Shown one piece after another: positions 1 to 6,358 of a DNA stretch of 64,000 bases (position 1 is its first letter; each line of letters opens with the position of its first letter). The notes under the pieces are model-generated. The model was not told where the DNA came from, made no database searches, and worked only from the letters and a program-made list of their open reading frames with translations. The stretch is from CALKYB01 sp964510575 (GTDB taxonomy: Bacteria > Bdellovibrionota_C > UBA2361 > SZUA-149 > CALKYB01). Made by a program: the position numbers and the translations under genes. The stretch spans positions 1-64,000 of the forward strand of contig CAZECN010000006.1 of the NCBI GenBank assembly GCA_964510575.1. The letters are read 5' to 3'.

Positions 1-433
1 CTACTGGAGAAGAGGTGGTGGCAGCTTTTTTTATTCGATCCAGTAACTCGGGAAGCTTTGTCTTTGTAGGGTCCTTACCCTGAAGAGGAGACCAAAGCCC
101 ATGAAGAACGTGATACTCTCCAGCAAAGCCACCACTTTTTTCGATAGCGATAACATCTGCTGGCTTTTCAACAACACATATTCGAGCGCTATCTCTGTTT
201 TTGTCTTGGCACAATTCACATAGCTTTTCATCGGCTAGAAAAAAACATCGAGAACAAAGAAAAATTTGCTCTTTGCAATCCTTAATACTCTCGGAAAGAA
301 GCATGGCATCACGCTCATCTCCATTTACAAGGTGATAGGCAAGACGAGTGGCACTCTTCTCCCCAACAGTAGGTAGTTTGGAAAGTTCATTAATTAGGCG
401 ACGCATCGCAGATGGATAACGAACCAGTGCCAT
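1..433 (-). CDS. recR: Recombination mediator RecR, C-terminus cut by window edge
   Basis: RecR works with RecF/RecO to load RecA on gapped DNA in the cytoplasm. The visible 144 codons start with MALVRYPSAMRRLINELSKL, the usual RecR N-terminus with the helix-hairpin-helix segment (LPTVGEKSATRLAYHL). A four-cysteine zinc finger follows at about residues 57-72 (CSRC, nine residues, CELC), then the beginning of the Toprim domain (ICVVEKPADVIAIEKSG). The frame stays open to base 1, so the last roughly 50 residues lie outside the window. The start lies 5 nt after the ybaB stop, so it is the last gene of the ffs-dnaX-ybaB-recR block. Family assignment is firm. Confidence 0.96.
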   Translation of the reverse strand, partial: MALVRYPSAMRRLINELSKLPTVGEKSATRLAYHLVNGDERDAMLLSESIKDCKEQIFLCSRCFFLADEKLCELCQDKNRDSARICVVEKPADVIAIEKSGGFAGEYHVLHGLWSPLQGKDPTKTKLPELLDRIKKAATTSSPV

Positions 434-438
434 TGAAA

Positions 439-747
439 CTAAAACATCCCTCCGGTTAGCCCAGCTACCTTACTTTTAAAGTTGCCCTTAACTCTTTCAG
501 TTGCCTGGTTAATAGCCTGCTGAAATCCCGCTTCAAGTTCAGCCTTGCGATCTGGAGATAATAAGGAAGGATCAACCGTAACCTTCGAGACTTCTCCAAG
601 TCCATTGAGAATGATGGAAATCCCTTGCTGATCAATATTAATTTCCTCTGAACGAGCTTCTTCTTTTACGCGATCAAAATGTCCTTTCATCTGAGCGGCC
701 TGCTTCATCATCTCGCCCATGTTTCCCATATTTTTTAAAAAATCCAT
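439..747 (-). CDS. ybaB: YbaB/EbfC family nucleoid-associated protein
   Basis: Small DNA-binding protein of the YbaB/EbfC family, which forms dimers that coat DNA. The 102 residues have the family layout: Met/Gly-rich N-terminus (FLKNMGNMGEMMKQAAQMK), a charged helix, a central strand region with GLGEVSKVTVDP, then a C-terminal helix with the polar QAINQATERVK and a short GLTGGMF tail. It sits 12 nt downstream of dnaX and 5 nt upstream of recR, the classical order, and is very likely co-transcribed with both. Length is normal for the family. Confidence 0.96.
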   Translation of the reverse strand: MDFLKNMGNMGEMMKQAAQMKGHFDRVKEEARSEEINIDQQGISIILNGLGEVSKVTVDPSLLSPDRKAELEAGFQQAINQATERVKGNFKSKVAGLTGGMF

Positions 748-759
748 CTCGATCTTATC

Positions 760-2607
760 CTATTTTTCCAAGACTGTTATTCTCTCCACTACCGCACCAC
801 CGAAGACTTCTTCAATATTCTTAACAGCCTCTTGCTTACGAGCTTCAGTTTTAATCTTTTCGGCTAAAGCAATCTCAGCTTTCTGCTCCTCGGCAGCAAT
901 AGAGCCGGGCTCCACGGTTAATTCCTGTTTCCTAAGCTTAGATTTTTTATGTAAGGAATGGATGTCAGTAGGTGAAGACTTTGCCTTCACCTCCGAAGCT
1001 TCCTCGAACTCTAAACTCCAATTTTCAACTCCAGAGTAACTATATAAGCAGTCCTTCAAAGCCAAAGATGTTTTTTCATCCTTTATAGAATCGATATCAA
1101 AAGGCGTTGCCCTAAGTTTTAGTTTCCCGTCTTTAAACTTTGAAACTGTCACCCTTCGAAGAAAAGCTGCCAACATTACCTCATTTCTTGAGCTAACGTG
1201 TTTTACAAAATCAACCCAAGAGGGGTTAAAGCTTGCAGAAATAGGCGCTTCCTCACCTTTTTCTAAAACGGAACTAGCGGCAGGTGGCTCCTTATCCGGG
1301 GCGGGCTTTACTGCTGGGGCCGTTCCTGTGTCGAGTTGCTCAGAAACAGTTTTACTGAGCTCAGGAGCTAGGCTCTTAGTGGGCTGGGCTTTTTTTTTAG
1401 CTACACTCGCTGAATTTAACTTCTTGGAAGCGAGGTTCATGTCAGCAGAAGAGGCATTACCATTGGCAACATTGCCACTAACAAGTAGCTCTGCAACTGG
1501 TTTAAGGCTCGGTAAGAGTGCCATTCTGACGCAGCCAGACTCAAAAATATATCTCGGGTAACTACTAAAAATGGCCTTAGAGGCCGTAACCTCTGAAAGC
1601 TCAAACAAGCGCTGCAAATCAAAAGCGTTAGACAGTGAAGCTATTTCTTTTAACTCTTCAATCTCTTCTTGATCCAAACCACCTAATCCCTTGGCCTTGT
1701 CGACTTCAGAAGCCGAGATGACCAGTAGGTTCCTAAACCAACCTACAAATTCATCCGCAAAGGACTTAACATCCAAACTGTGACTGAAGGCTCTGTCTAA
1801 TAAATTCAGACTTTCAGAGGAATCACCGGCAATAACTGCTCTGCCCAAAGAAGAGAAAAAACTTCTGTCAACTGCTCCAAACGCTCTAGTCGCTAAATCC
1901 AGTGAAATAGTCTCTTCGCCAAAAGAAAGCAGCCGATCAAAAAGAGACTGCGCATCTCGCATGCCTCCTTGTGCCTTCCTTGCGACAAACTTAATCACCC
2001 CTGGCTCGACATTAACTCCCTCTTCACCCGCAATAAACTCAAGTTGAGATTGTATTATATTAACACTTAGTCTTCTGAAGTCATGCCTCTGGCACCTCGA
2101 GATCACTGTTTCAGGGATCTTGTGTGGCTCCGTAGTCGCAAATACAAAAATAGTATTTGGTGGAGGCTCCTCCAAGCTTTTCAATAGAGCATTAAAAGCC
2201 GCAGTGGAAAGCATAAGAACTTCATCGATAATATAAATCTTATATTTAGACCCAGGAGGTGGGAGTGAATGCAGGGAGTCGATAAGGTTTCTGACATTAT
2301 CTACTGAGTTGTTGGAAGCTCCATCAACCTCCCAAACGGCTAGGTTGGAGCCTTTGGTAATCTCTTCACAATTGACACACTTGCCACAAGGCTCAGCATC
2401 TTTTTTTCTTTTCTGACAGTTAAGAGACTTTGCCAAAACTCTGGCAGTAGTTGTCTTCCCTACCCCTCGAGGCCCTGTAAACAAAAAAGCATGCGGAACA
2501 CGATCTTTTAGAATGGCATTAGAGACAGCTCGTGTGATGTGTTCTTGCCCAGTGACAGAGGCAAAGGTTTGGGGTCTAAATTTTCTGGCCAGAACCAGGT
2601 AAGACAT
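760..2607 (-). CDS. dnaX: DNA polymerase III subunit gamma/tau
   Basis: Clamp-loader ATPase of the replicative polymerase. I chose the start at 2607 (MSYLVLARKFRPQTF), giving 615 aa; the frame is open further upstream only because it reads through the SRP RNA gene. Visible motifs are Walker A GPRGVGKTTTAR near residue 45, a zinc-binding cluster (C, then CGKCVNC) near 64-79, the Walker B region IIDEVLMLS, and the SRC arginine-finger motif in ISRCQRHDF. The usual His of DEVHMLS is Leu here. A lysine/proline-rich linker (about 390-470) leads to a tau-like C-terminal domain. First protein gene of the block with ybaB and recR. No clear purine-rich ribosome site precedes the start. Confidence 0.96.
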   Translation of the reverse strand: MSYLVLARKFRPQTFASVTGQEHITRAVSNAILKDRVPHAFLFTGPRGVGKTTTARVLAKSLNCQKRKKDAEPCGKCVNCEEITKGSNLAVWEVDGASNNSVDNVRNLIDSLHSLPPPGSKYKIYIIDEVLMLSTAAFNALLKSLEEPPPNTIFVFATTEPHKIPETVISRCQRHDFRRLSVNIIQSQLEFIAGEEGVNVEPGVIKFVARKAQGGMRDAQSLFDRLLSFGEETISLDLATRAFGAVDRSFFSSLGRAVIAGDSSESLNLLDRAFSHSLDVKSFADEFVGWFRNLLVISASEVDKAKGLGGLDQEEIEELKEIASLSNAFDLQRLFELSEVTASKAIFSSYPRYIFESGCVRMALLPSLKPVAELLVSGNVANGNASSADMNLASKKLNSASVAKKKAQPTKSLAPELSKTVSEQLDTGTAPAVKPAPDKEPPAASSVLEKGEEAPISASFNPSWVDFVKHVSSRNEVMLAAFLRRVTVSKFKDGKLKLRATPFDIDSIKDEKTSLALKDCLYSYSGVENWSLEFEEASEVKAKSSPTDIHSLHKKSKLRKQELTVEPGSIAAEEQKAEIALAEKIKTEARKQEAVKNIEEVFGGAVVERITVLEK

Positions 2608-2628
2608 AGAGGAGCTCAGCTCAAAAAC

Positions 2629-2641
2629 AAAAAAGCGCCGG
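2629..2641 (-). terminator. Intrinsic terminator tail of the SRP RNA
   Basis: The closing helix of the SRP RNA (GGCGC side) runs straight into six Ts on the minus strand, 22 nt before the dnaX start codon. It should separate most ffs transcripts from dnaX, with read-through feeding the operon. Confidence 0.6.
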
Positions 2642-2724
2642 ACATGCAGCGCAGGATAAGATCTGAGTCCGCTGCTTCCTTTCGGACCTGACGGGTTGCC
2701 CAAAGCCCCCTCGTACACGCCGGC
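2635..2724 (-). ncRNA. ffs: Signal recognition particle RNA, small (4.5S) type
   Basis: Read on the minus strand, the sequence carries the universal SRP domain IV: GGTCAACCC-like asymmetric loop written here as GGGCAACCCGTCAGGTCCG, the GGAA-type apical loop, and AAGCAGCGGAC on the return strand. The two ends pair (GCCGG at 2724-2720 with CCGGC at 2641-2637, continued by an imperfect GTGTA/TGCAT helix). Six Ts (2634-2629) follow and serve as the terminator. Its position directly ahead of dnaX matches many bacteria. It partners with Ffh to target nascent membrane proteins. Confidence 0.95.
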
Positions 2725-2923
2725 ATAAGAGAGAGTATTACTACACCAGTGCGCTGTATTTTTCTAGTCCAAAGGCACAACAAAATTAGCAATTATTTAG
2801 AGTGACACCTCCGTGTTTTCCACAGCTGCCGGCCTTTGCCAGTCTCTAGCCGTTATAGTAGACAATCCCACCCCTAGAGTTCAGGAGCTTTAATATCATC
2901 GCCTCTGTATTCTTGTGGGGGCT

Positions 2924-3013
2924 GGAGAGGTGGCCGAGCGGCTGAAGGCGCACGCTTGGAAAGCGTGTAAACGGGCAACCGTTTCGGGGGTTCGAATCCC
3001 CCTCTCTCCGCCA
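2924..3013 (+). tRNA. tRNA-Ser (anticodon GGA)
   Basis: Complete type II tRNA: acceptor GGAGAGG pairs with TCTCTCC (one G-U), anticodon stem CACGC/GCGTG with loop TTGGAAA gives anticodon GGA, long variable arm AAACGG-GCAA-CCGTTT, T arm GGGGG/CCCCC with TTCGAAT loop, discriminator G and encoded CCA. Six Ts follow CCA directly. Three parts of this gene and its trailer reappear in the tandem array downstream: 2945-2964, 2968-2993 and 2999-3053. Confidence 0.97.
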
Positions 3014-3346
3014 TTTTTTGGTTGGCCCATTCATTCAAGCATACGTGCGCCTCNNNNNNNNNNNNNNNNNNNNNNNNNNNNNNNNNNNNNNNNNNNNNNN
3101 NNNNNNNNNNNNNNNNNNNNNNNNNNNNNNNNNNNNNNNNNNNNNNNNNNNNNCGGGCAACCGTTTCGGGGGTTCCCTCTTCTGCTAGGTAGAACGGCCC
3201 CTCTCTCCGCCATTTTTTGGTTGGCCCATTCATTCAAGCATACGTGCGCCTCAAGGCGCACGCTTGGAAAGCATCAAAAAAAGATTCTAAACGGGCAACC
3301 GTTTCGGGGGTTCCCTCTTCTGCTAGGTAGAACGGCCCCTCTCTCC
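3014..3346 (+). repeat. tRNA-Ser-derived 138-bp tandem array with an assembly gap
   Basis: Downstream of tRNA-Ser the sequence is built of pieces of that tRNA. One full unit is 3154-3291 (138 bp) and a partial copy runs 3292-3346; an unknown number of copies lies in the gap. Unit parts, in order from the 3' trailer: trailer plus acceptor 3' strand and CCA (55 bp, 3198-3252, identical to 2999-3053), D-arm/anticodon segment (20 bp, 3253-3272, identical to 2945-2964), a foreign 15-bp insert (3273-3287), variable arm plus T-stem (26 bp, 3288-3313, identical to 2968-2993), and a foreign 22-bp insert (3314-3335). The 5' acceptor strand and 5' D arm are absent, so no unit can fold as a full tRNA. 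The sequence from 3347 looks like a decayed continuation of the unit. Confidence 0.93.
3054..3153. other. Scaffold gap (100 N) inside the tRNA-Ser array
   Basis: Exactly 100 N, a conventional placeholder length, so the true distance is unknown. The unit boundaries on each side mean the missing DNA must at least contain the D/anticodon segment and first insert, and probably more copies. Confidence 0.97.
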
Positions 3347-3384
3347 AACAATTTTGGACTAGCCTTTGAATATGATGAGGACAT

Positions 3385-3429
3385 CTCGGAACTATAAATC
3401 CTTAATAAAAACCGATTTATAGTCCCGAG
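3385..3429. terminator. Long hairpin between array and convergent gene
   Basis: Arms 3385-3400 and 3414-3429 match over 15 of 16 bp (CTCGGAACTATAAATC and its complement) with a 13-nt loop. It lies after the array and just beyond the 3' end of the minus-strand gene at 3442. There is no long T run on either side, so it may be a processing or transcript-end structure rather than a classical terminator. Confidence 0.5.
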
Positions 3430-3441
3430 TAGTCATTCACT

Positions 3442-3807
3442 CTAACGATACTCAGTAGTTTCGGCCGGAGGGTTATTCCAAGCTGCTACGTGAGCCTCCT
3501 GACAGTATCCAGATATTTCTTTAAGTGGATTCTGCATTCGACTACTCAAAGCAGAAACACGCGCTACTTGGCTCATACTCAAAACTCTTTTTAGACCAGT
3601 TAGAAGATCTTTATATTTTCCTAACGCGACAAAAATCTTTCCAGGATGACTATCATTTTCAAGTTCGTTCAAGATCTCTTGAATACTAGCTAGCATTGGT
3701 TCAAAATCATATCTGTTTGATTCCGCAGCTCTTGCAACCTGAGCTTTAAGAGACTTTAAGACCTTTTGATGACGTTCTAACCGAGCTTTCATTGCGGTGT
3801 AGTCCAT
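3442..3807 (-). CDS. Hypothetical helical protein, 121 aa
   Basis: I do not recognise this family. The frame opens with a TTG at 3849, but an ATG at 3807 is preceded by AGAGG seven bases upstream, so I start there (MDYTAMKARLERHQKVLKSL). The product is soluble, rich in Lys/Arg/Leu and mostly predicted helical in its first two thirds, with no signal peptide or membrane segment and one Cys near the C-terminus (GYCQEAH). It stands alone between the tRNA-Ser array and a long non-coding stretch, in the low-density segment bounded by the two tRNA-derived arrays. Confidence 0.55.
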   Translation of the reverse strand: MDYTAMKARLERHQKVLKSLKAQVARAAESNRYDFEPMLASIQEILNELENDSHPGKIFVALGKYKDLLTGLKRVLSMSQVARVSALSSRMQNPLKEISGYCQEAHVAAWNNPPAETTEYR

Positions 3808-4306
3808 AATAACCTCTACATGTTTGTGTCCGAGGACATCCTCGACCAAAGAAAAATTCTTAGGTCCAGGTCATCAATTAGCCCGTCTACTGATCTTAGG
3901 AGGTGAAAAGAACAAGGGAGATAAACATACTACATATGTAGGTATTTTTAAATTTAGGTGCCTCTATAGATAAAAACTTACTGCGACTCTCGTGTTAAAA
4001 GTCTGATATTGCTGACATTATTGATTTATAGTGTCAGCTGGACTTCTGACAGAACAACCGCTTCTTTTGGAGAATATTAAAGCTTCTATACCCATTTCCG
4101 AGGTAGAAAAGTGCATTTCAGTCTTTAGGTTTTGGCACCAAAATTTCGTGGCGAAGACAACACCCTGGCACACGTGCTGGAAGATATTAACCTGACAAAC
4201 AAAAGAATTGGGTTCTTTCTAAAAAAAAACTTCTTACACAAATTTCAATGAGTAGGGCTCAACCGGTAAAACTATGTTCACCGGTTTAAGTCTATTTTCT
4301 ATTATG
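3808..4306. other. Non-coding stretch with one inverted repeat
   Basis: I see no convincing gene. An inverted repeat AACCGGT...ACCGGTT with a 13-nt loop lies at about 4260-4286, after the 43-aa minus-strand ORF, and could end its transcript. Confidence 0.4.
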
Positions 4307-4438
4307 TCAGCGTATGAATGAATCAAAACTGTAGGTCGACCATTCTGCGCATGACTTAAGCAGACAGAGCGCTAAAATGGGAGCAAAGATGATGAAAAAA
4401 GCAATAAGCACTCGAAGTAATACTCTAGACTTATTCAT
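4307..4438 (-). CDS. Small single-pass membrane peptide, 43 aa
   Basis: A 43-codon frame beginning MNKSRVLLRVLIAFFIIFAP at 4438 and ending at 4307. The start is preceded by AAGGAGG at an ideal distance (five to six bases), the strongest ribosome site in this low-density region. Residues about 5-27 form one hydrophobic segment flanked by Lys/Arg on the N-terminal side; the C-terminal tail is short and polar (SCAEWSTYSFDSFIR). It lacks a convincing lipobox. No homologue is recognised. An inverted repeat follows the stop. It may be a small membrane protein or a type I toxin-like peptide; the latter is only a guess from size and layout. Confidence 0.5.
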   Translation of the reverse strand: MNKSRVLLRVLIAFFIIFAPILALCLLKSCAEWSTYSFDSFIR

Positions 4439-4764
4439 AAACCCTCCTTGCAAACATAAAAAAACACTAAACACCCAACACGGATGACAGGATGCTAAGC
4501 CGCACCCGAAATCTAGATACTCGATATTCTAGTTAAAAGAACAAGGAAAACTATCCTAACAAATCAAAGATGAAAAAGGTAAAACTTGAAAAATATTAGG
4601 TGTTGTTTGGGCCTTACGGGGGATAAAGATTTTAGCCCACGGTGGCCGTAGAAAAAACTCGGGAATCCTCGACCTTCGGAGCTGAAAGTCCAAGGGCTAC
4701 AGTATTGAAAGAGGACAACGATGATCACCGGACGGTGACCATCGAAGCCAACTGCCCTAATACC
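4439..4764. other. Non-coding stretch
   Basis: No convincing gene. It contains the inverted repeat at 4720-4743 downstream of the next minus-strand gene. Confidence 0.4.
4720..4743 (-). terminator. Hairpin downstream of the FAH-like gene
   Basis: GATG-A-TCACCG, two-base loop, CGGTGA-C-CATC forms a compact 10-bp stem with one mismatch, 21 nt past the stop of the minus-strand gene. On the minus strand it is followed by GTTGTCCTCTTTC, only weakly T-rich. Confidence 0.4.
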
Positions 4765-5700
4765 TCAAACAGAAAACGTACCGTAAGTTTCCAGAAACTG
4801 GAGTTCATCCTGAGTAAATCGTCGCTCACCGAAACCCACATTCAGTTCACCCAACCCTGTTACCGAACATCGAACCCTATCCTGCCCACATTTAATGTTA
4901 CCTGAAGCCACATTCTTGGTTAGAGCCATTCCTAACATGATAGCTCTAGGCCCCCAATGAGAAGTGCCGACAGTCGCATATCCGGCAATCACTGGCCCAT
5001 TTTTAGCGTAATCAGTAATTGTCTTTTGCTGATTAAAGGGATTGTTCGACTCCTCATCCTGCCAACTTTGAGGAGTATTCATCTCCATCAGCCAGTCTCC
5101 AGGAGGTGAGCTTTCCTCAGGAGTTGGACGAATTAAGGTGTGACCAATAGCAGCTATTTCCTTCCAGCACGTTAGAGAAGCGAAGTCATCGGGTGGACTG
5201 AGTTTTCCTCGATCATGACTCATACCACTCTTGGCAAAGTCAATCCCCTGAGCGTATCCAAGTACTTCAGCGCCATTCATGTGAACCTGTCCAGTGACCA
5301 CAGCTACCAGCTCCAACTCCACATTGTTCAGCAATCCGGAAATAACTGGGATACAGCCTTCATGACATACGACATCTTGCCCATAGCACTTGTGAAAGCC
5401 GCCTGGCGGTACGATTGGAACACTTCTTTCCGCAGCCCGTGCCTTATTAGTAGTCGTTGGAGGACAAGCTCCCCATACCGGGGTATTAGCTCTCATCGGC
5501 AAACCAAAGTCCTCCTTCGGTAATTCGGCAATACGAGTTCCGTAGCCACTACCAGCGAGGCGATCTTCAAGATCTAGTCCTGCGCCAAGACCAATTTGTT
5601 CCCAATAACGATTGCCTGGCAGCCAAAACAAATCCTCACCTGGTCGCTCTATTACGACCTGTTGCTCAATAAAAGTTCCGAAAAAATGATGTTTGATCAT
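4765..5700 (-). CDS. Unassigned 311-aa enzyme, weakly like fumarylacetoacetate hydrolase family
   Basis: The start at 5700 is supported by AAGGAG seven bases upstream. The middle of the protein (VECHEG-like VVCHEGCIPVISGLLNNVELELVAVV, residues about 110-136, then GYAQGIDFAKSG) has the feel of the FAH fold, where an E-x-E pair binds the metal; the later GHTLIRP and GDWLMEMNTPQSW segments fit only loosely. There is no signal peptide. It is encoded 658 bp downstream of malate synthase on the same strand, with its own probable promoter region, and could act in small-carboxylate metabolism. I regard the family call as tentative; a novel family is equally possible. Confidence 0.55.
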   Translation of the reverse strand: MIKHHFFGTFIEQQVVIERPGEDLFWLPGNRYWEQIGLGAGLDLEDRLAGSGYGTRIAELPKEDFGLPMRANTPVWGACPPTTTNKARAAERSVPIVPPGGFHKCYGQDVVCHEGCIPVISGLLNNVELELVAVVTGQVHMNGAEVLGYAQGIDFAKSGMSHDRGKLSPPDDFASLTCWKEIAAIGHTLIRPTPEESSPPGDWLMEMNTPQSWQDEESNNPFNQQKTITDYAKNGPVIAGYATVGTSHWGPRAIMLGMALTKNVASGNIKCGQDRVRCSVTGLGELNVGFGERRFTQDELQFLETYGTFSV

Positions 5701-6358
5701 GGATATCTCCTTAGATCATAAAAAAAGAAAGGGTTTGTCGTCATCAGTAATAAATCAAGACTGAGCAACGCCTCTAATCACCGAAGTAATCAGAAGAGAA
5801 GCCCAGAATGAAAATTGAAAGTGAAGACTAGGTAAAAACCTTAAAGATCATCGTTGTCCCGAATCAGGAGCCCAATCATAATCAGCTGATTCGAGACAAA
5901 GTCTAATTTTTACACTGTATGGAATTTAAAGAGCGGGACTTAAGACTATAGCGATTGAGAGCCTACCTTGCAATTCAAGCGAAACTCTAATCTCTTTAAT
6001 TTGCGTTATAAGTATAGCTACTTAAGTATAGCTACTTAGTTGAGGAAGCAAAGAGCTATCTTCAACACCAAGCCTCAAAGACTAATTTTTCAAATAGTAA
6101 ATCGTATAAGTAAGGCAATAAAAGAAGTGGAATTGGGTAAGCAAGAGTTCAACCAAACCTCAAACAAAACCTAATTCCGCTTAACTCTCCTTGTTAAAGT
6201 AAAGGTTTCAGCTGCCAAAAAAAGTAAAGCAGCTGTCACCTTGGTAAAGTAAAACTGGGCACTGGCTCACTGCTCTTAAGAACAATAAGCCAGCCTAAGC
6301 AAACAAACCGCCTGGCGACGATACTTCCTGTTTGTTAGTAGGAGCCCTTATTCTAGAC
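5701..6358. other. Non-coding stretch between malate synthase and the FAH-like gene
   Basis: No convincing gene over 650 bp. It holds a perfect tandem duplication of a 14-bp palindrome (6010-6037) and three copies of a short AAGTAAA-type word (6195-6255), both possible regulator sites. Confidence 0.4.
6010..6037. promoter_or_regulatory. Tandem palindromic 14-mers, possible operator
   Basis: AAGTATAGCTACTT occurs twice back to back (6010-6023 and 6024-6037); each copy is a five-bp palindrome around TAGC. The location, about 310 bp ahead of the FAH-like gene start, suits a regulator binding site, but this is inferred from symmetry alone. Confidence 0.35.

Noticed and set aside
2608..2718. N-terminal extension of DnaX
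   Set aside because: The bases encode SRP RNA; homologous DnaX starts at MSYLVLARKFRP.
2874..3261. Minus-strand frames across tRNA-Ser and its repeats
   Set aside because: Antisense translations of tRNA sequence; no ribosome site and the gap is bridged by N.
3014..3346. CRISPR array
   Set aside because: Inserts between the repeated tRNA blocks are identical in the visible copies, not unique spacers, and no cas genes are present.
2915..3397. Long plus-strand frame over tRNA-Ser and its array
   Set aside because: Its first part is the well-known spurious translation of tRNA-Ser, it crosses the N gap, and other frames in the region are equally open.
4642..4905. Plus-strand 87-codon frame
   Set aside because: Mostly antisense to the 3' end of the FAH-like gene, with no ribosome site.
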